DNA of 64,000 nt. Origin: Ptiloglossa arizonensis. Lineage: Eukaryota > Arthropoda > Insecta > Hymenoptera > Colletidae. This document shows, in pieces, positions 13,100 through 28,000 of the stretch. The notes below the pieces were generated by a model. It saw only the letters and a program-made list of their open reading frames with translations, searched no databases and was not told the DNA's origin. Made by a program: the position numbers and the translations under genes. The stretch's first letter is position 1; each line of letters begins with the position of its first letter. The stretch spans positions 744,001 to 808,000 of the forward strand of contig NW_027478397.1 of NCBI RefSeq assembly GCF_051014685.1, read 5' to 3'.

Positions 13100-16000
13100 A
13101 ACTCGCCCGATTACAACGGTATGTGTATTTTTGCCCTAGGCCATTGTAGTTATTGGATTCGCGTATCGGACTTGCGAAAATTTTGATGATTTCTCAACCA
13201 TTCCTTAACTTCAAATTCCCATATCCCGCGAACGGATTGACGAACTCGAGAAATTCATGTTGCATGTGAAAGTAGAAAGTCGCCCGATTACAACGGTCTG
13301 TGTATTTTTCCCCTAGGCCTTTGAAGTTATTGGTTTCGAGTATCAGACTTGCGAAAATTTTGATGGTTTCTCAACCATTCCTTATTTTCACACTTCCATA
13401 TCTCGCGAACGGATTGACGAACTCGAGAATTTCCTGTTGCATCTGAAAGCAGAAACTCGCCCGATTACAACGGTGTGTGTACTTTTCCCCTAGGCCATTC
13501 CAGTTGTTGGTTTCGAGTATCAGATCAGCGAAAATTTTGATGGTTTCTCAAGCATTCCTTAACTTCAAACTTCCATATCTCGCGAACGGATTGACAAACT
13601 CGAGAATTTCCTATTGCATCTGAATGCAGAAACTCGCCCGATTACAACGGTATGTTTATTTATGCCCTAGGCCATAGTAGTTGTTGGTTTCGAGTATCAG
13701 ACCAGCGAAACTTTTGATGGTTTCTCATGCATTCCTTAACTTCAAACTTCCATATCTCGCGAACCCATTGACGAACTCGAGAATTTCCTATTGCATCTGA
13801 CAGCAGAAACTCGCCCGATTACAACGGTATGTGTATTTTTGCCCTAGGCCATAGTATTATAGTTATTGGATGCGAGTATCAGACTTGCGAAAATTTTGAT
13901 GATTTCTCAACCATTCCTTAACTTCAAACTGCCATACCTCGCGAACGCATTGACGAACTCCAGAAGTTCCTAATGCATGTGAAAGTAGAATCTCGCCCGA
14001 TTACAATGGTATGTGTATTTTTACCCTAGGCATTTGTAGTTGTTGGTTTCGAGTACCAGACTTGCGAAAATTTTGATGGTTTCTCAACCATTCCTTAACT
14101 TCAAACTCCCATATCTCGCGCAAGGATTGACGAAATCGAGAAATTCCTGTTGCATCTGAAAGTAAAAATTCGCCCGATTACAACGGCATGTGTACTTTTC
14201 CCCTAGGCCATTGTAGTTATTGGTTTCGCGTATCAGACTTGCAAAAATTTTGATGGTTTCTCAACCATTCCTTATTTTCACACTTCCATATCTCGCGAAC
14301 GGATTGACGAACTCGAGAATTTCCTATTGCATCTGAATGCAGAAACTCGCCCGATTACAACGGTGTGTGTATTTTTCCCCTAGGCCATTCCAGTTGTTGG
14401 TTTCGAGTATCAGATCAGCGAAAATTTTGATGGTTTCTCAAACATTCCTTAACTTCAAACCTCCATATCTCGCGTACGGATTGACGAACTCGAGAAATTC
14501 CTGTTGCATCTGAAAGTAGAAACTCGCCCGATTACAACGGTATGTGTATTTTTGCCCCAGGCCATTGTAGTTATTGGATTCGCGTATCGGACTTGCGAAA
14601 ATTTTGATGATTTCTCAACCATTCCTTAACTTCAAATTCCCATATCCCGCGAACGGATTGACGAACTCGAGAAATTCATGTTGCATGTGAAAGTAGAAAG
14701 TCGCCCGATTACAACGGTCTGTGTATTTTTCCCCTAGGCCTTTGAAGTTATTGGTTTCGAGTATCAGACTTGCAAAAATTTTGATGGTTTCTCAACCATT
14801 CCTTATTTTCACACTTCCATATCTCGCGAACGGATTGACGAACTCGAGAATTTCCTGTTGCATCTGAAAGCAGAAACTCGCCCGATTACAACGGTGTGTG
14901 TACTTTTCCCCTAGGCCATTCCAGTTGTTGGTTTCGAGTATCAGATCAGCGAAAATTTTGATGGTTTCTCAAGCATTCCTTAACTTCAAATTCCCATATC
15001 CCGCGAACGGATTGACGAACTCGAGAAATTCATGTTGCATGTGAAAGTAGAAAGTCGCCCGATTACAACGGTCTGTGTATTTTTCCCCTAGGCTTTGAAG
15101 TTATTGGTTTCGAGTATCAGACTTGCGAAAATTTTGATGGTTTCTCAACCATTCCTTATTTTCACACTTCCATATCTCATGAACGGATTGACGAACTCGA
15201 GAATTTCCTATTGCATCTGAATGCAGAAACTCGCCCGATTACAACAGAGTGTGTACTTTTCCCCTAGGCCATTCCAGTTGTTGGTTTCGAGTATCAGATC
15301 AGCGAAAATTTTGATGGTTTCTCATGCATTCCTTAACTTCAAACTTCCACATCTCGTGAACGGATTGACGAACTCGAGAAATTCATGTTGCATGTGAGAG
15401 TAGAAAGTCGCCCGATTACAACGGTCTGTGTATTTTTCCCCTAGGCCTTTGAAGTTATTGGTTTCGAGTACCAGACTTGCGAAAATTTTGATGGTTTCTC
15501 AACCATTCCTTAACTTCAAACTCCCATATCTCGCGCACGGATTGGCGAAATCGAGAAATTCCTGTTGCATCTGAAAGTAAAAACTCGCCCGATTACAACG
15601 GCATGTGTATTTTTCCCCTAGGCCATTGTAGTTATTGGTTTCGAGTATCAGACTTGCAAAAATTTTGATGGTTTCTCAACCATTCCTTATTTTCACACTT
15701 CCATATCTCGCGAACGGATTGACGAACTCGAGAATTTCCTATTGCATCTGAATGCAGAAACTCGCCCGATTACAACGGTGTGTGTATTTTTCCCCTAGGC
15801 CATTCCAGTTGTTGGTTTCGAGTATCAGATCAGCGAAAATTTTGATGGTTTCTCAAACATTCCTTAACTTCAAACTTCCATATCTCGCGAACGGATTGAC
15901 GAACTCGAGAATTTCCTATTGCATCTGAATGCAGAAACTCGCCCGATGACAAAGATATGTGTGTTTTCCCCCTAGGCGTTTGTAGTTGTTGGTTTCGAGT

Positions 16001-19000
16001 ATCAGACTTGCGAAAATTTTGATGGTTTCTCAACCATTCCTTAACTTCAAACCTCCATATCTCGCGTACGGATTGACGAACTCGAGAAATTCCAGTTGCA
16101 TCTGAAAGTAGAAACTCGCCCGATTACAACGGTATGTGTATTTTTGCCCCAGGCCATTGTAGTTATTGGATTCGCGTATCGGACTTGCGAAAATTTTGAT
16201 GATTTCTCAACCATTCCTTAACTTCAAATTCCCATATCCCGCGAACGGATTGACGAACTCGAGAAATTCATGTTGCATGTGAAAGTAGAAAGTCGCCCGA
16301 TTACAACGGTCTGTGTATTTTTCCCCTAGGCCTTTGAAGTTATTGGTTTCGAGTATCAGACTTGCAAAAATTTTGATGGTTTCTCAACCATTCCTTATTT
16401 TCACACTTCCATATCTCGCGAACGGATTGACGAACTCGAGAATTTCGTGTTGCATCTGAAAGCAGAAACTCGCCCGATTACAACGGTGTGTGTACTTTTC
16501 CCCTAGGCCATTCCAGTTGTTGGTTTCGAGTATCAGATCAGCGAAAATTTTGATGGTTTCTCAAGCATTCCTTAACTTCAAACTTCCATATCTCGCGAAC
16601 GGATTGACAAACTCGAGAATTTCCTATTGAATCTGAATGCAGAAACTCGCCCGATTACAACGGTATGTGTATTTTTGCCCTAGGCCATAGTAGTTGTTGG
16701 TTTCGAGTATCAGACCAGCGAAAATTTTGATGGTTTCTCATGCATTCCTTAACTTCAAACTTCCACATCTCGTGAACGGATTGACGAACTCGAGAATTTC
16801 CTGTTGCATCTGAAAGCAGAAACTCGCCCGATTACAACGGTATGTGTATTTTTCCCCTAGGCCCTTGTAGTTATTGGTTTCGAGTATCAGACTTGCGAAA
16901 ATTTTGATGGTCTTTCAACCATTCCTTAACTTCCAACTCCCATATCTCGCGATCGGATTGCCGAACTCGAGAATTTCCTATTGCATCTGAAAGCAGAAAC
17001 TCGCCCGATTACAACGGTATGTGTATTTTTGCCCTAGGCCATAGTAGTTATTGGATTCGAGTATCAGACTTGCGAAAATTTTGATGGTCTTTCAACCATT
17101 CCTTAACTTCCAACTCCCATATCTCGCGATCGGATTGACGAACTCGAGAATTTCCTATTGCATCTGAAAGCAGAAACTCGCCCGATTACAACGGTATGTA
17201 TATTTTTGCCCTAGGCCATAGTAGTTATTGGTTTCGAGTATCAGACTTGCGAAAATTGTGATGGTTTCTCAACCATTCCTTAACTTCAAACTCCCATATC
17301 TCGCGAACGGATTGACGAACTCGACAATTTCCTATTGCATCTGAAAGCAGAAACTCGCCCGATTACAACGGTATGTGTATTTTTGCCCTAGGCCATAGTA
17401 GTTATTGGATTCGAGTATCAGACTTGCGAAAATTTTGATGATTTCTCAACCATTCCTTAACTTCAAACTCCCATATCTCGCGAACGCATTGACGAACTGG
17501 AGAAATTCCTGTTGTATCTGAAAGTAGAAACTCGCCCGATTACAATGGTGTGTGTACTTTTCCCCTAGGCCATTCCAGTTATTGGTTTCGAGTATCAGAC
17601 TTGCGAAAATTTTGATGGTTTCTCAACCATTCCTTAACTTCAAAGTCCCATATCTCGCGAACGGATTGACGAACTCGAGAAATTCCTGTTGCATCTGAAA
17701 GTAGAAACTCACCCGATTACAACGGTATGTGTATTTTTCCCCTATGCCCTTGTAGTTATTGGTTTCGAGTATCAGACTTGCGAAAATTTTGATGGTTTCT
17801 CAACCATTCCTTAACTTCAAAGTCCCATATCTCGCGAACGGATTGACGAACTCGAGAAATTCCTGTTGCATCTGAAAGTAGAAACTCACCCGATTACAAC
17901 GGTATGTGTATTTTTCCCCTAGGCCCTTGTAGTTATTGGTTTCGAGTATCAGACTTGCGAAAATTTTGATGGTTTCTCAACGATTCCTTAACTTCACACT
18001 TCCATATCTCGCGAACGGATTGACGAACTCGAGAATTTCCTATTGCATCTGAAAGTAGAAACTCGCCCGATTACAAAGATATGTGTTTTCCCCGTAGGCC
18101 TTTGTAGTTATTGGTTTCGAGTATCAGACTTGCGAAAATTTTGATGGTTTCTCATGCATTCCTTAACTTCAAACTTCCATATCTCGCGAACGGATTGACG
18201 AACTCGAGAATTTCCTACTGCATCTGAAAGCAGAAACTCGCCCGATTACAACGGTTTGTGTATTTTTGCCCTAGGCCATAGTAGTTATTGGATTCGAGTA
18301 TCAGACTTGCGAAAATTTTGATGATTTCTCAACCATTCCTTAACTTCAAACTCCCATATGTCCCGAACGGATTGACGCACTCGAGAAATTCCTGTTGCAT
18401 CTGAAAGCAGAAACTCGCCCGAATACAATGGTGTGTGTACTTTTCCCCTAGGCCATTCCAGTTATTGGTTTCGAGTATCAGACCAGCGAAAATTTTGATG
18501 GTTTCTCAACCATTCCTTAACTTCAAACTCCCATATCTCGCGAACGGATTGACGAACTCGAGAATTTCCTATTGCATCTGAAAGTAGAAACTCGCCCGAT
18601 TACAAAGATATGTGTGTTTTCCCCGTGGGCCTTTGTAGTTATTGGTTTCGAGTATCAGACTTGCGAAAATTTTGATAGTTTCTCATGCATTCCTTAACTT
18701 CTAACTTCCATATCTCGCGAACGGATTGACGAACTCGAGAATTTCCTACTGCATCTGAAAGCAGAAACTCGCCCGATTACAACGGTTTGTGTATTTTTGC
18801 CCTAGGCCATAGTAGTTATTGGATTCGAGTATCAGACTTGCGAAAATTTTGATGATTTCTCAACCATTCCTTAACTTCAAACTCCCATATGTCGCGAACG
18901 GATTGACGCACTCGAGAAATTCCTGTTGCATCTGAAAGCAGAAACTCGCCCGAATACAATGGTGTGTGTACTTTTCCCCTAGGCCATTCCAGTTATTGGT

Positions 19001-19038
19001 TTCGAGTATCAGACCAGCGAAAATTTTGATGGTTTCTC
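12207..19038 (+). repeat. Large segmental repeat, copy B, of the 177-bp array
   Basis: Partner of the block at about 2,295-10,188. It carries the same ordered monomer variants but lacks several monomers present in copy A, so inter-copy distance falls from 56 to 50 monomers along its length. The left part is also shared with the 11-monomer tandem duplication that ends at 13,099. Sequence after 19,038 departs from copy A at GGTTTCTCAACCATTCC, where copy A has GGTTTCTCATGCATTCC. Boundaries are read by eye. Confidence 0.83.
15461..19038 (+). repeat. Near-identical 3.58-kb block (second copy)
   Basis: Second copy of the 6,611-10,188 block, offset 8,850 bp and nearly base-for-base identical. The left edge lies where the flanking monomer changes from TTTGAAGTTATTGG (here) to TTTGTAGTTGTTGG (first copy). 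The right edge lies at GGTTTCTCAACC against GGTTTCTCATGC. A constant whole-monomer offset over 3.5 kb points to unequal exchange or amplification in register. Confidence 0.92.
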
Positions 19039-22000
19039 AACCATTCCTTAACTTCGAACTCCCATATCTCGCGAACGGATTGACGAACTCGAGAAATTCC
19101 TGTTGCATCTGAAAGTAGAAACTCGCCCGATTACAACGGTATGTGTATTTTTGCCCTAGGCCATTGTAGTTACTGGATTCGCGAATCGGACTTGCGAAAA
19201 CTTGGATGGTTTCTCATCCATTCCTTAACTTCAAACTCCCATATCCCGCGAACGGATTGACGAACTCGAGAAATTCCTGTTGCATGTGAAAGTAGAATGT
19301 CGCCCGATTACAACGGTATGTGTATTTTTCCCCTAGGCCTTTGAAGTTATTGGTTTCGAGTATCAGACCAGCGAAAATTTTGATGGTTTCTCATGCATTC
19401 CTTAACTTCAAACTTCCATATCTCGCGAACGGATTGACGAACTCGAGAATTTCCTACTGCATCTGAATGCAGAAACTCGCCGGATTACAACGGTATGTGT
19501 ATTTTTGCCCTAGGCCATAGTAGTTATTGGATTCGAGTATCAGACTTGCGAAAATTTTGATGATTTCTCAACCATTCCTTAACTTCAAACTCCCATATGT
19601 CGCGAACGGATTGACGCACTCGAGAAATTCCTGTTGCATCTGAAAGCAGAAACTCGCCCGAATACAATGGTGTGTGTTCTTTTCCCCTAGCCCATTCCAG
19701 TAATTGGTTTCGAGTATCAGACCAGCGAAAATTTTGATGGTTTCTCAACCATTCCTTAACTTCAAACTCCCATATCTCGCGAACGGATTGACGAACTCGA
19801 GAAATTCCTGTTGCATCTGAAAGTAGAAACTCGCCCGATTACAACGCTATGTGTATTTTTGCCCTAGGCCATTGTAGTTATTGGATTCGAGTATCAGACT
19901 TGCGAAAATTTTGATGGTCTTTCAACCATTCCTTAACTTCCAACTCCCGTATCTCGCGATCGGATTGACGAACTCGAGAATTTCCTATTGCATCTGAAAG
20001 CAGAAACTCGCCCGATTACAACGGTATGTATATTTTTGCCCTAGGCCATAGTAGTTATTGGTTTCGAGTATCAGACTTGCGAAAATTGTGATGGTTTCTC
20101 AACCATTCCTTAACTTCAAACTCCCATATCTCGCGAACGGATTGACGAACTCGACAATTTCCTATTGCATCTGAAAGCAGAAACTCGCCCGATTACAACG
20201 GTATGTGTATTTTTGCCCTAGGCCATAGTAGTTATTGGATTCGAGTATCAGACTTGCGAAAATTTTGATGATTTCTCAACCATTCCTTAACTTCAATCTC
20301 CCATATCTCGCGAACGCATTGACGAACTGGAGAAATTCCTGTTGTATCTGAAAGTAGAAACTCGCCCGATTACAATGGTGTGTGTACTTTTCCCCTAGGC
20401 CATTCCAGTTTTTGGTTTCGAGTATCAGACTTGCGAAAATTTTGATGGTTTCTCAACCATTCCTTAACTTCAAAGTCCCATATCTCGCGAACGGATTGAC
20501 GAACTCGAGAAATTCCTGTTGCATCTGAAAGTAGAAACTCACCCGATTACAACGGTATGTGTATTTTTCCCCTAGGCCCTTGTAGTTATTGGTTTCGAGT
20601 ATCAGACTTGCGAAAATTTTGATGGTTTCTCAACCATTCCTTAACTTCACACTTCCATATCTCGCGAACGGATTGACGAACTCGAGAATTTCCTATTGCA
20701 TCTGAAAGTAGAAACTCGCCCGATTACAAAGATATGTGTGTTTTCCCCGTAGGCCTTTGTAGTTATTGCTTTCGAGTATCAGACTTGCGAAAATTTTGAT
20801 GGTTTCTCATGCATTCCTTAACTTCAAACTTCCATATCTCGCGAACGGATTGACGAACTCGAGAATTTCCTACTGCATCTGAAAGCAGAAACTCGCCCGA
20901 TTACAACGGTTTGTGTATTTTTGCCCTAGGCCATAGTAGTTATTGGATTCGAGTATCAGACTTGCGAAAATTTTGATGATTTCTCAACCATTCCTTAACT
21001 TCAAACTCCCATATGTCGCGAACGGATTGACGCACTCGAGAAATTCCTGTTGCATCTGAAAGCAGAAACTCGCCCGAATACAATGGTGTGTGTACTTTTC
21101 CCCTAGGCCATTCCAGTTATTAGTTTCGAGTATCAGACCAGCGAAAATTTTGATGGTTTCTCAACCATTCCTTAACTTCAAACTCCCATATCTCGCGAAC
21201 GGATTGACGAACTCGAGAATTTCCTATTGCATCTGAAAGTAGAAACTCGCCCGATTACAAAGATATGTGTGTTTTCCCCGTAGGCCTTTGTAGTTATTGG
21301 TTTCGAGTATCAGACTTGCGAAAATTTTGATAGTTTCTCATGCATTCCTTAACTTCGAACTTCCATATCTCGCGAACGGATTGACGAACTCGAGAATTTC
21401 CTACTGCATCTGAAAGCAGAAACTCGCCCGATTACAACGGTTTGTGTATTTTTGCCCTAGGCCATAGTAGTTATTGGATTCGAGTATCAGACTTGCGAAA
21501 ATTTTGATGATTTCTCAACCATTCCTTAACTTCAAACTCCCATATGTCGCGAACGGATTGACGCACTCGAGAAATTCCTGTTGCATCTGAAAGCAGAAAC
21601 TCGCCCCAATACAATGGTGTGTGTACTTTTCCCCTAGGCCATTCCAGTTATTGGTTTCGAGTATCAGACCAGCGAAAATTTTGATGGTTTTTCAACCATT
21701 CCTTAACTTCAAACTCCCATATCTCGCGAACGGATTGACGAACTCGAGAAATTCCTGTTGCATCTGAAAGTAGAAACTCGCCCGATTACAACGGTATGTG
21801 TATTTTTGCCCTAGGCCATTGTAGTTACTGGATTCGCGAATCGGACTTGCGAAAACTTGGATGGTTTCTCAACCATTCCTTAACTTCAAACTCCCATATC
21901 CCGCGAACGGATTGACGAACTCGAGAAATTCCAGTTGCATGTGAAAGTAGAATGTCGCCCGATTACAACGGTATGTGTATTTTTCCCCTAGGCCTTTGAA

Positions 22001-25000
22001 GTTATTGGTTTCGAGTATCAGACCAGCGAAAATTTTGATGGTTTCTCAAGCATTCCGTAACTTCAAACTGCCATATCTCGCGAACTGATTGACGATCTCG
22101 AGAATTTCCTATTGCATCTGAATGCAGAAACTCGCCGGATTACAACGGTATGTGTATTTTTTCCCTAGGCCATAGTAGTTGTTGGTTTCGAGTATCAGAC
22201 CAGCGAAAATTTTGATGGTTTCTCATGCATTCCTTAACTTCAAACTTCCATATCTCGCGAACGGATTGACGAACTCGAGAATTTCCTATTGCATCTGACA
22301 GCAGAAACTCGCCCGATTACAACGGTATGTGTATTTTTGCCCTAGGCCATAGTAGTTATTGGATGCGAGTATCAGACTTGCGAAAATTTTGATGGTTTCT
22401 CAACCATTCCTTAACTTCAAACTGCCATATCTCGCGAACGCATTGACGAACTCGAGAAATTCCTGCTGCATCAGAAAGCAGAAACTCGCCCGATTTCAAC
22501 GGTATGTGCATTTTTGCCCTAGGCCATAGTAGTTATTGGTTTCGAGTATCAGACTTGGGAAAATTTTGATGGTTTCTCAAGCATTCAATAACTTCTAACT
22601 CCTATATCTCGCGAACGGATTGACGAACTCGAGAAATTCCTGTTGCATCTGAAAGCAGAAACTCGCCCGATTACAACGGTATGTGTATCTTTCCCCTAGG
22701 CCTTTGTAGTTATTGGTTTCGAATATCAGACTTGCGAAAATTTTGATGGTTTCTCATGCATTCCTTAACATCAAACTGCCATATCTCGCGAACGCATTGA
22801 AGAACTCGAGAAATTCCTGTTGCATGTGAAAGTAGAATCTCGCCCGATTACAATGGTATGTGTATTTTTCCCCTAGGCATTTGTAGTTGTTGGTTTCGAG
22901 TATCAGACTTGCGAAAATTTTGACGGTTTCTCAACCATTCCTTAACTTCAAACTCCCATATCTCGCGAACGGATTGACGAACTCGAGAAATTCCTGTTGC
23001 ATCTGAAAGTAGAAACTCGCCCGGTTACAACGGCATGTGTATTTTTCCCCTAGGCCACTGTAGTTATTGGTTTCGAGTATCAGACTTGCGAAAATTTTGA
23101 TGGTTTCTCAACCATTCCTTAACTTCAAACTTCCATATCTCGCGAACTGATTGACGATCTCGAGAATTTCCTATTGCATCTGAATGCAAAAACTCGCCGG
23201 ATTACAACGGTATGTGTATTTTTTCCCTAGGCCATAGTAGTTGTTGGTTTCGAGTATCAGACCAGCGAAAATTTTGATGGTTTCTCAAGCATTCCTTAAC
23301 TTCAAACTTCCATATCTCGCGAACGGATTAACGAACTCGAGAATTTCCTATTGCACCTGAATGGAGAAACTCGGCCGATTACAACGGTATGTGTATTTTT
23401 GCCCAAGGCCATAGTAGTTAGTGGATTCGAATATCAGACTTGCGAAAATTTGGATGATTTCTCAACCATTCCTTAACTTCAAACTCCCATATCTCGCGAA
23501 CGCATTGACGAACTCGAGAACTTCCTGTTGCATCTGAAAGTAGAATCTCCCCCGATTACAATGGTATGTGTATTTTTCCCCTAGGCATTTGTAGTTATTG
23601 GTTTCGAGTATCAGACATGCGAAAATTTTGATGGTTTCTCAACCATTCCTTAACTTCAAACTCCCATATCTCGCGAACGGATTGACGAACTCGAGAAATT
23701 CCTGTTGCATCTGAAAGTAGAAACTCGCCCGATTACAAAGATATGTATGTTTTCCCCCTAGGCATTTGTAGTTATTGGTTTCGAGTATCAGACTTGCCAA
23801 AATTTTGATGGTTTCTCAACCATTCCTTAACGTCAAACTCCCATATCTCGCGAACGGATTGACGAACTCGAGAAATTCCTGTTGCATCTGAAAGTAGAAA
23901 CTCGCCCGATTACAAAGATAAGTGTGTTTTCCCCCTAGGCCTTTGTAGTTGTTGGTTTCGAGTATCAGACCAGCGAAAATTTTGATGGTTTCTCAAGCAT
24001 TCCTTAACTTCAAACTTCCATATCTCGCGAACGGATTGACGAACTCGAGAATTTCCTATTGCATCTGAATGCAGAAACTCGCCCGATTACAACGGTATGT
24101 GTATTTTTGCCCTAGGCCATAGTAGTTGTTGGTTTCGAGTATCAGACCAGCGAAAATTTTGATGGTTTCTCATGCATTCCTTAACTTCAAAGTTCCATAT
24201 CTCGCGAACGGATTGACGAACTCGAGAATTTCCTATTGCATCTGACAGCAGAATCTCGCCCGATTACAACGGTATGTGTATTTTTGCCCTAGGCCATAGT
24301 AGTTATTGGATGCGGGGTATCAGACTTCCGAAAATTTTGATGATTTCTCAACCATTCCTTAACTTTAAACTCCCATTTCTCGCGAACGGATTGACGAACT
24401 CGAGAAATTCCTTTTGCATCTGAAAGTAGAAACACGCCCGATTACAATGGTACGTGTACTTTTCCCCTAGGCCATTCCAGTTATTGGTTTCGAGTATCAG
24501 ACCAGCGAAAATTTTGATGGTTTCTGAACCATTCCTTAACTTCCAACTCCCATATCTCGCGAACGCATTGACGAACTCGAGATATTCCTGTTGCATCTGA
24601 AAGCAGAAACTCGCCCGATTACAACGGTACCTATATTTTTCACCTAGGCCTTTGTAGTTATTGGTTTCGAGTATCAGACTTTCGAAAATTTTGATGATTT
24701 CTCAACCATTCCTTAACTTAAAATTCCCAAATCTCGCGAACGCATTGACGAACTCGAGAAATTCCTGTTGCATGTGAAAGTAGAATCTCGCCCGATTACA
24801 ATGGTATGTGTATTTTCCCCCTAGGCCATTGTAGTTATTGGTTTCGTGTATCAGACTTGCGAAAATTTTGATGGTTTCTCAACCATTCCTTAACTTCAAA
24901 CTCCCATATCTCGCGAACGGATTGACGAACTCGAGAAATTCCTGATGCATCTGAAAGTAGAAACTCCCCGATTACAAAGATATGTGTGTTTTCCCCCTAG

Positions 25001-28000
25001 GCCTTTGTAGTTATTGGTTTCGAGTATCAGACTTGCGAAAATTTTGATGATTTCTCAACCATTCCTTAACTTCAAACTCCCATATCTCGCGAACGCATTG
25101 ACGAACTCGAAAAATTCCTGTTGTATCTGAAAGTAGAAACTCGCCCGATTACAATGGTGTGTGTACTTTTCCCCTAGGCCATTCCAGTTATTGGTTTCGA
25201 GTATCAGACCAGCGAAAATTTTGATGGTTTCTCAACCATTCCTTAACTTCAAACTCCCATATCTCGCGAACGGATTGACGAACTCGAGAAATTCCTATTG
25301 CATCTGAAAGCAGAAACTCGCCCGATTACAACGGCATATGTATCTTTCTCCTAGGCATTTGTAGTTATTGGTTTCGAGTATCAGACTTGCGAAAACTTGG
25401 ATGGTTTCTCAACCATTCCTTAACTTCAAACTCCCATATCCCGCGAACGGATTGACGAACTCGAGAAATTCCTGTTGCATGTGAAAGTAGAATGTCGCCC
25501 GATTACAACGGTATGTGTATTTTTCCCCTAGGCCTTTGAAGTTATTGGTTTCGAGTATCAGACTTGCGAAAATTTTGATGGTTTCTCAACCATTCCTTAT
25601 ATTCACACTTCCATATCTCGCGAACGGATTGACGAACTCGAGAATTTCCTATTGCATCTGAAAGCAGAAACTCGCCCGATTACAACGGTGTGTGTACTTT
25701 TCCCCTAGGCCATTCCAGTTTTTGGTTTCGAGTATCAGACCAGCGAAAATTTTGATGGTTTCTCATGCATTCCTTAACTTCAAACTTCCATATCTCGCGA
25801 ACGGATTGACGAACTCGAGAATTTCCTATTGCATCTGACAGCAGAAACTCGCCCGATTACAACGGTATGTGTATTTTTGCCCTAGGCCATAGTAGTTATT
25901 GGATGCGAGTATCAGACTTGCGAAAATTTGGATGATTTCTCAACCATTCCTTAACTTCAAACTGCCATATCTCGCGAACGCATTGACGAACTCGAGAAAT
26001 TCCTGTTGCATGTGAAAGTAGAATCTCGCCCGATTACAATGGTATGTGTATTTTTCCCCTAGGCATTTGTAGTTGTTGGTTTCGAGTATGAGACCAGCGA
26101 AAATTTTGATGGTTTCTCAAGCATTCCTTAACTTCAAACTTCCATATCTCGCGAACGCATTGACGAACTCGAGAAATTCCTGTTGCATCAGAAAGCAGAA
26201 ACTCGCCCGATTACAACGGTATGTGTATTTTTGCCCTAGGCCATAGTAGTTATTGGATGCGAGTATCAGACTTGCGAAAATTTGGATGATTTCTCAACCA
26301 TTCCTTAACTTCAAACTGCCATATCTCGCGAACGCATTGACGAACTCGAGAAATTCCTGTTGCATCAGAAAGCAGAAACTCGCCCGATTTCAACGGTATG
26401 TGCATTTTTGCCCTAGGCCATAGTAGTTATTGGTTTCGAGTATCAGACTTGCGAAAATTTTGATGGTTTCTCATGCATTCCTTAACTTCAAACTGCCATA
26501 TCTCGCGAACGCATTGAAGAACTCGAGAAATTCCTGTTGCATGTGAAAGTAGAATCTCGCCCGATTACAATGGTATGTGTATTTTTCCCCTAGGCATTTG
26601 TAGTTGTTGGTTTCGAGTATCAGACCAGCGAAAATTTTGATGGTTTCACAAGCATTCCTTAACTTCAAACTTCCATATCTCGGGAACGGATTGACGAACT
26701 CGAGAATTTCCTACTGCACCTGAATGGAAAAACTCGGCCGATTACAACGCTATGTGTATTTTTGCCCAAGGCCATAGTAGTTATTGGATTCGAATATCAG
26801 ACTTGCGAAAATTTGGATGATTTCTCAACCATTCCTTAACTTCAAACTCCCATATCTCGCGAACGCATTGACGAACTCGAGAAATTCCTGTTGCATCTGA
26901 AAGTAGAATCTCGCCCGATTACAATGGTATGTGTATTTTTCCCCTAGGCATTTGTAGTTATTGCTTTCGAGTATGAGCCTTGCGAAAATTTTGATGGTTT
27001 CTCAACCATTCCTTAACTTCAAACTCCCATATCTCGCGAACGGATTGACGAACTCGAGAAATTCCTATTGCATGTGAAAGTAGAAAGTCGCCCGATTTCA
27101 ACGGTATGTGTATCTTTCCCCTAGGCCTTTGTAGTTATTGGTTTCGAGTATCAGACTTGCGAAAATTGTGATGGTTTCTCAACCATTCCTTAACTTCAAA
27201 CTCCCATATCTCGCGAACGGATTGACGAACTCGACAATTTCCTATTGCATCTGAAAACAGAAACTCGCCCGATTACAACGGTATGTGTATTTTTGCCCTA
27301 AGCCATTGTAGTTATTGGATGCGAGTATCAGACTTGCGAAAATTTTGATGATTTCTCAACCATTCCTTAACTTCAAACTGCCATATCTCGCGAACGCATT
27401 GACGAACTCGAGAAATTCCTGTTGCATGTGAAAGTAGAATCTCGCCCGATTACAATGGTATGTGTATTTTTCCCCCAGGGATTTGTAGTTGTTGGTTTCG
27501 AGTATCAGACTTGCGAAAATTTTGATGGTTTCTCAACCATTCCTTAACTTCAAACTGCCATATCTCGCGAACGCATTGACGAACTCGAGAAATTCCTGTT
27601 GCATCAGAAAGCAGAAGCTCGCCCGATTTCAACGGTATGTGCATTTTTGCCCTAGGCCATAGTAGTTATTGGTTTCGAGTATCAGACTTGCGAAAATTTT
27701 GATGGTTTCACAAGCATTCAATAACTTCTAACTCCCATATCTCGCGAACGGATTGACGAACTCGAGAAATTCCTGTTGCATCTGAAAGCAGAAACTCGCC
27801 CGATTACAACGGTATGTGTATTTTTGCCCTAGGCCATAGTAGTTATTGGATTCGAGTATCAGACTTGCGAAAATTTTGATGATTTCTCAACCATTCCTTA
27901 ACTTCAAACTCCCATATCTCGCGAACGCATTGACGAACTGGAGAAATTCCTGTTGTATCTGAAAGTAGAAACTCGCCCGATTACAATGGTGTGTGTACTT

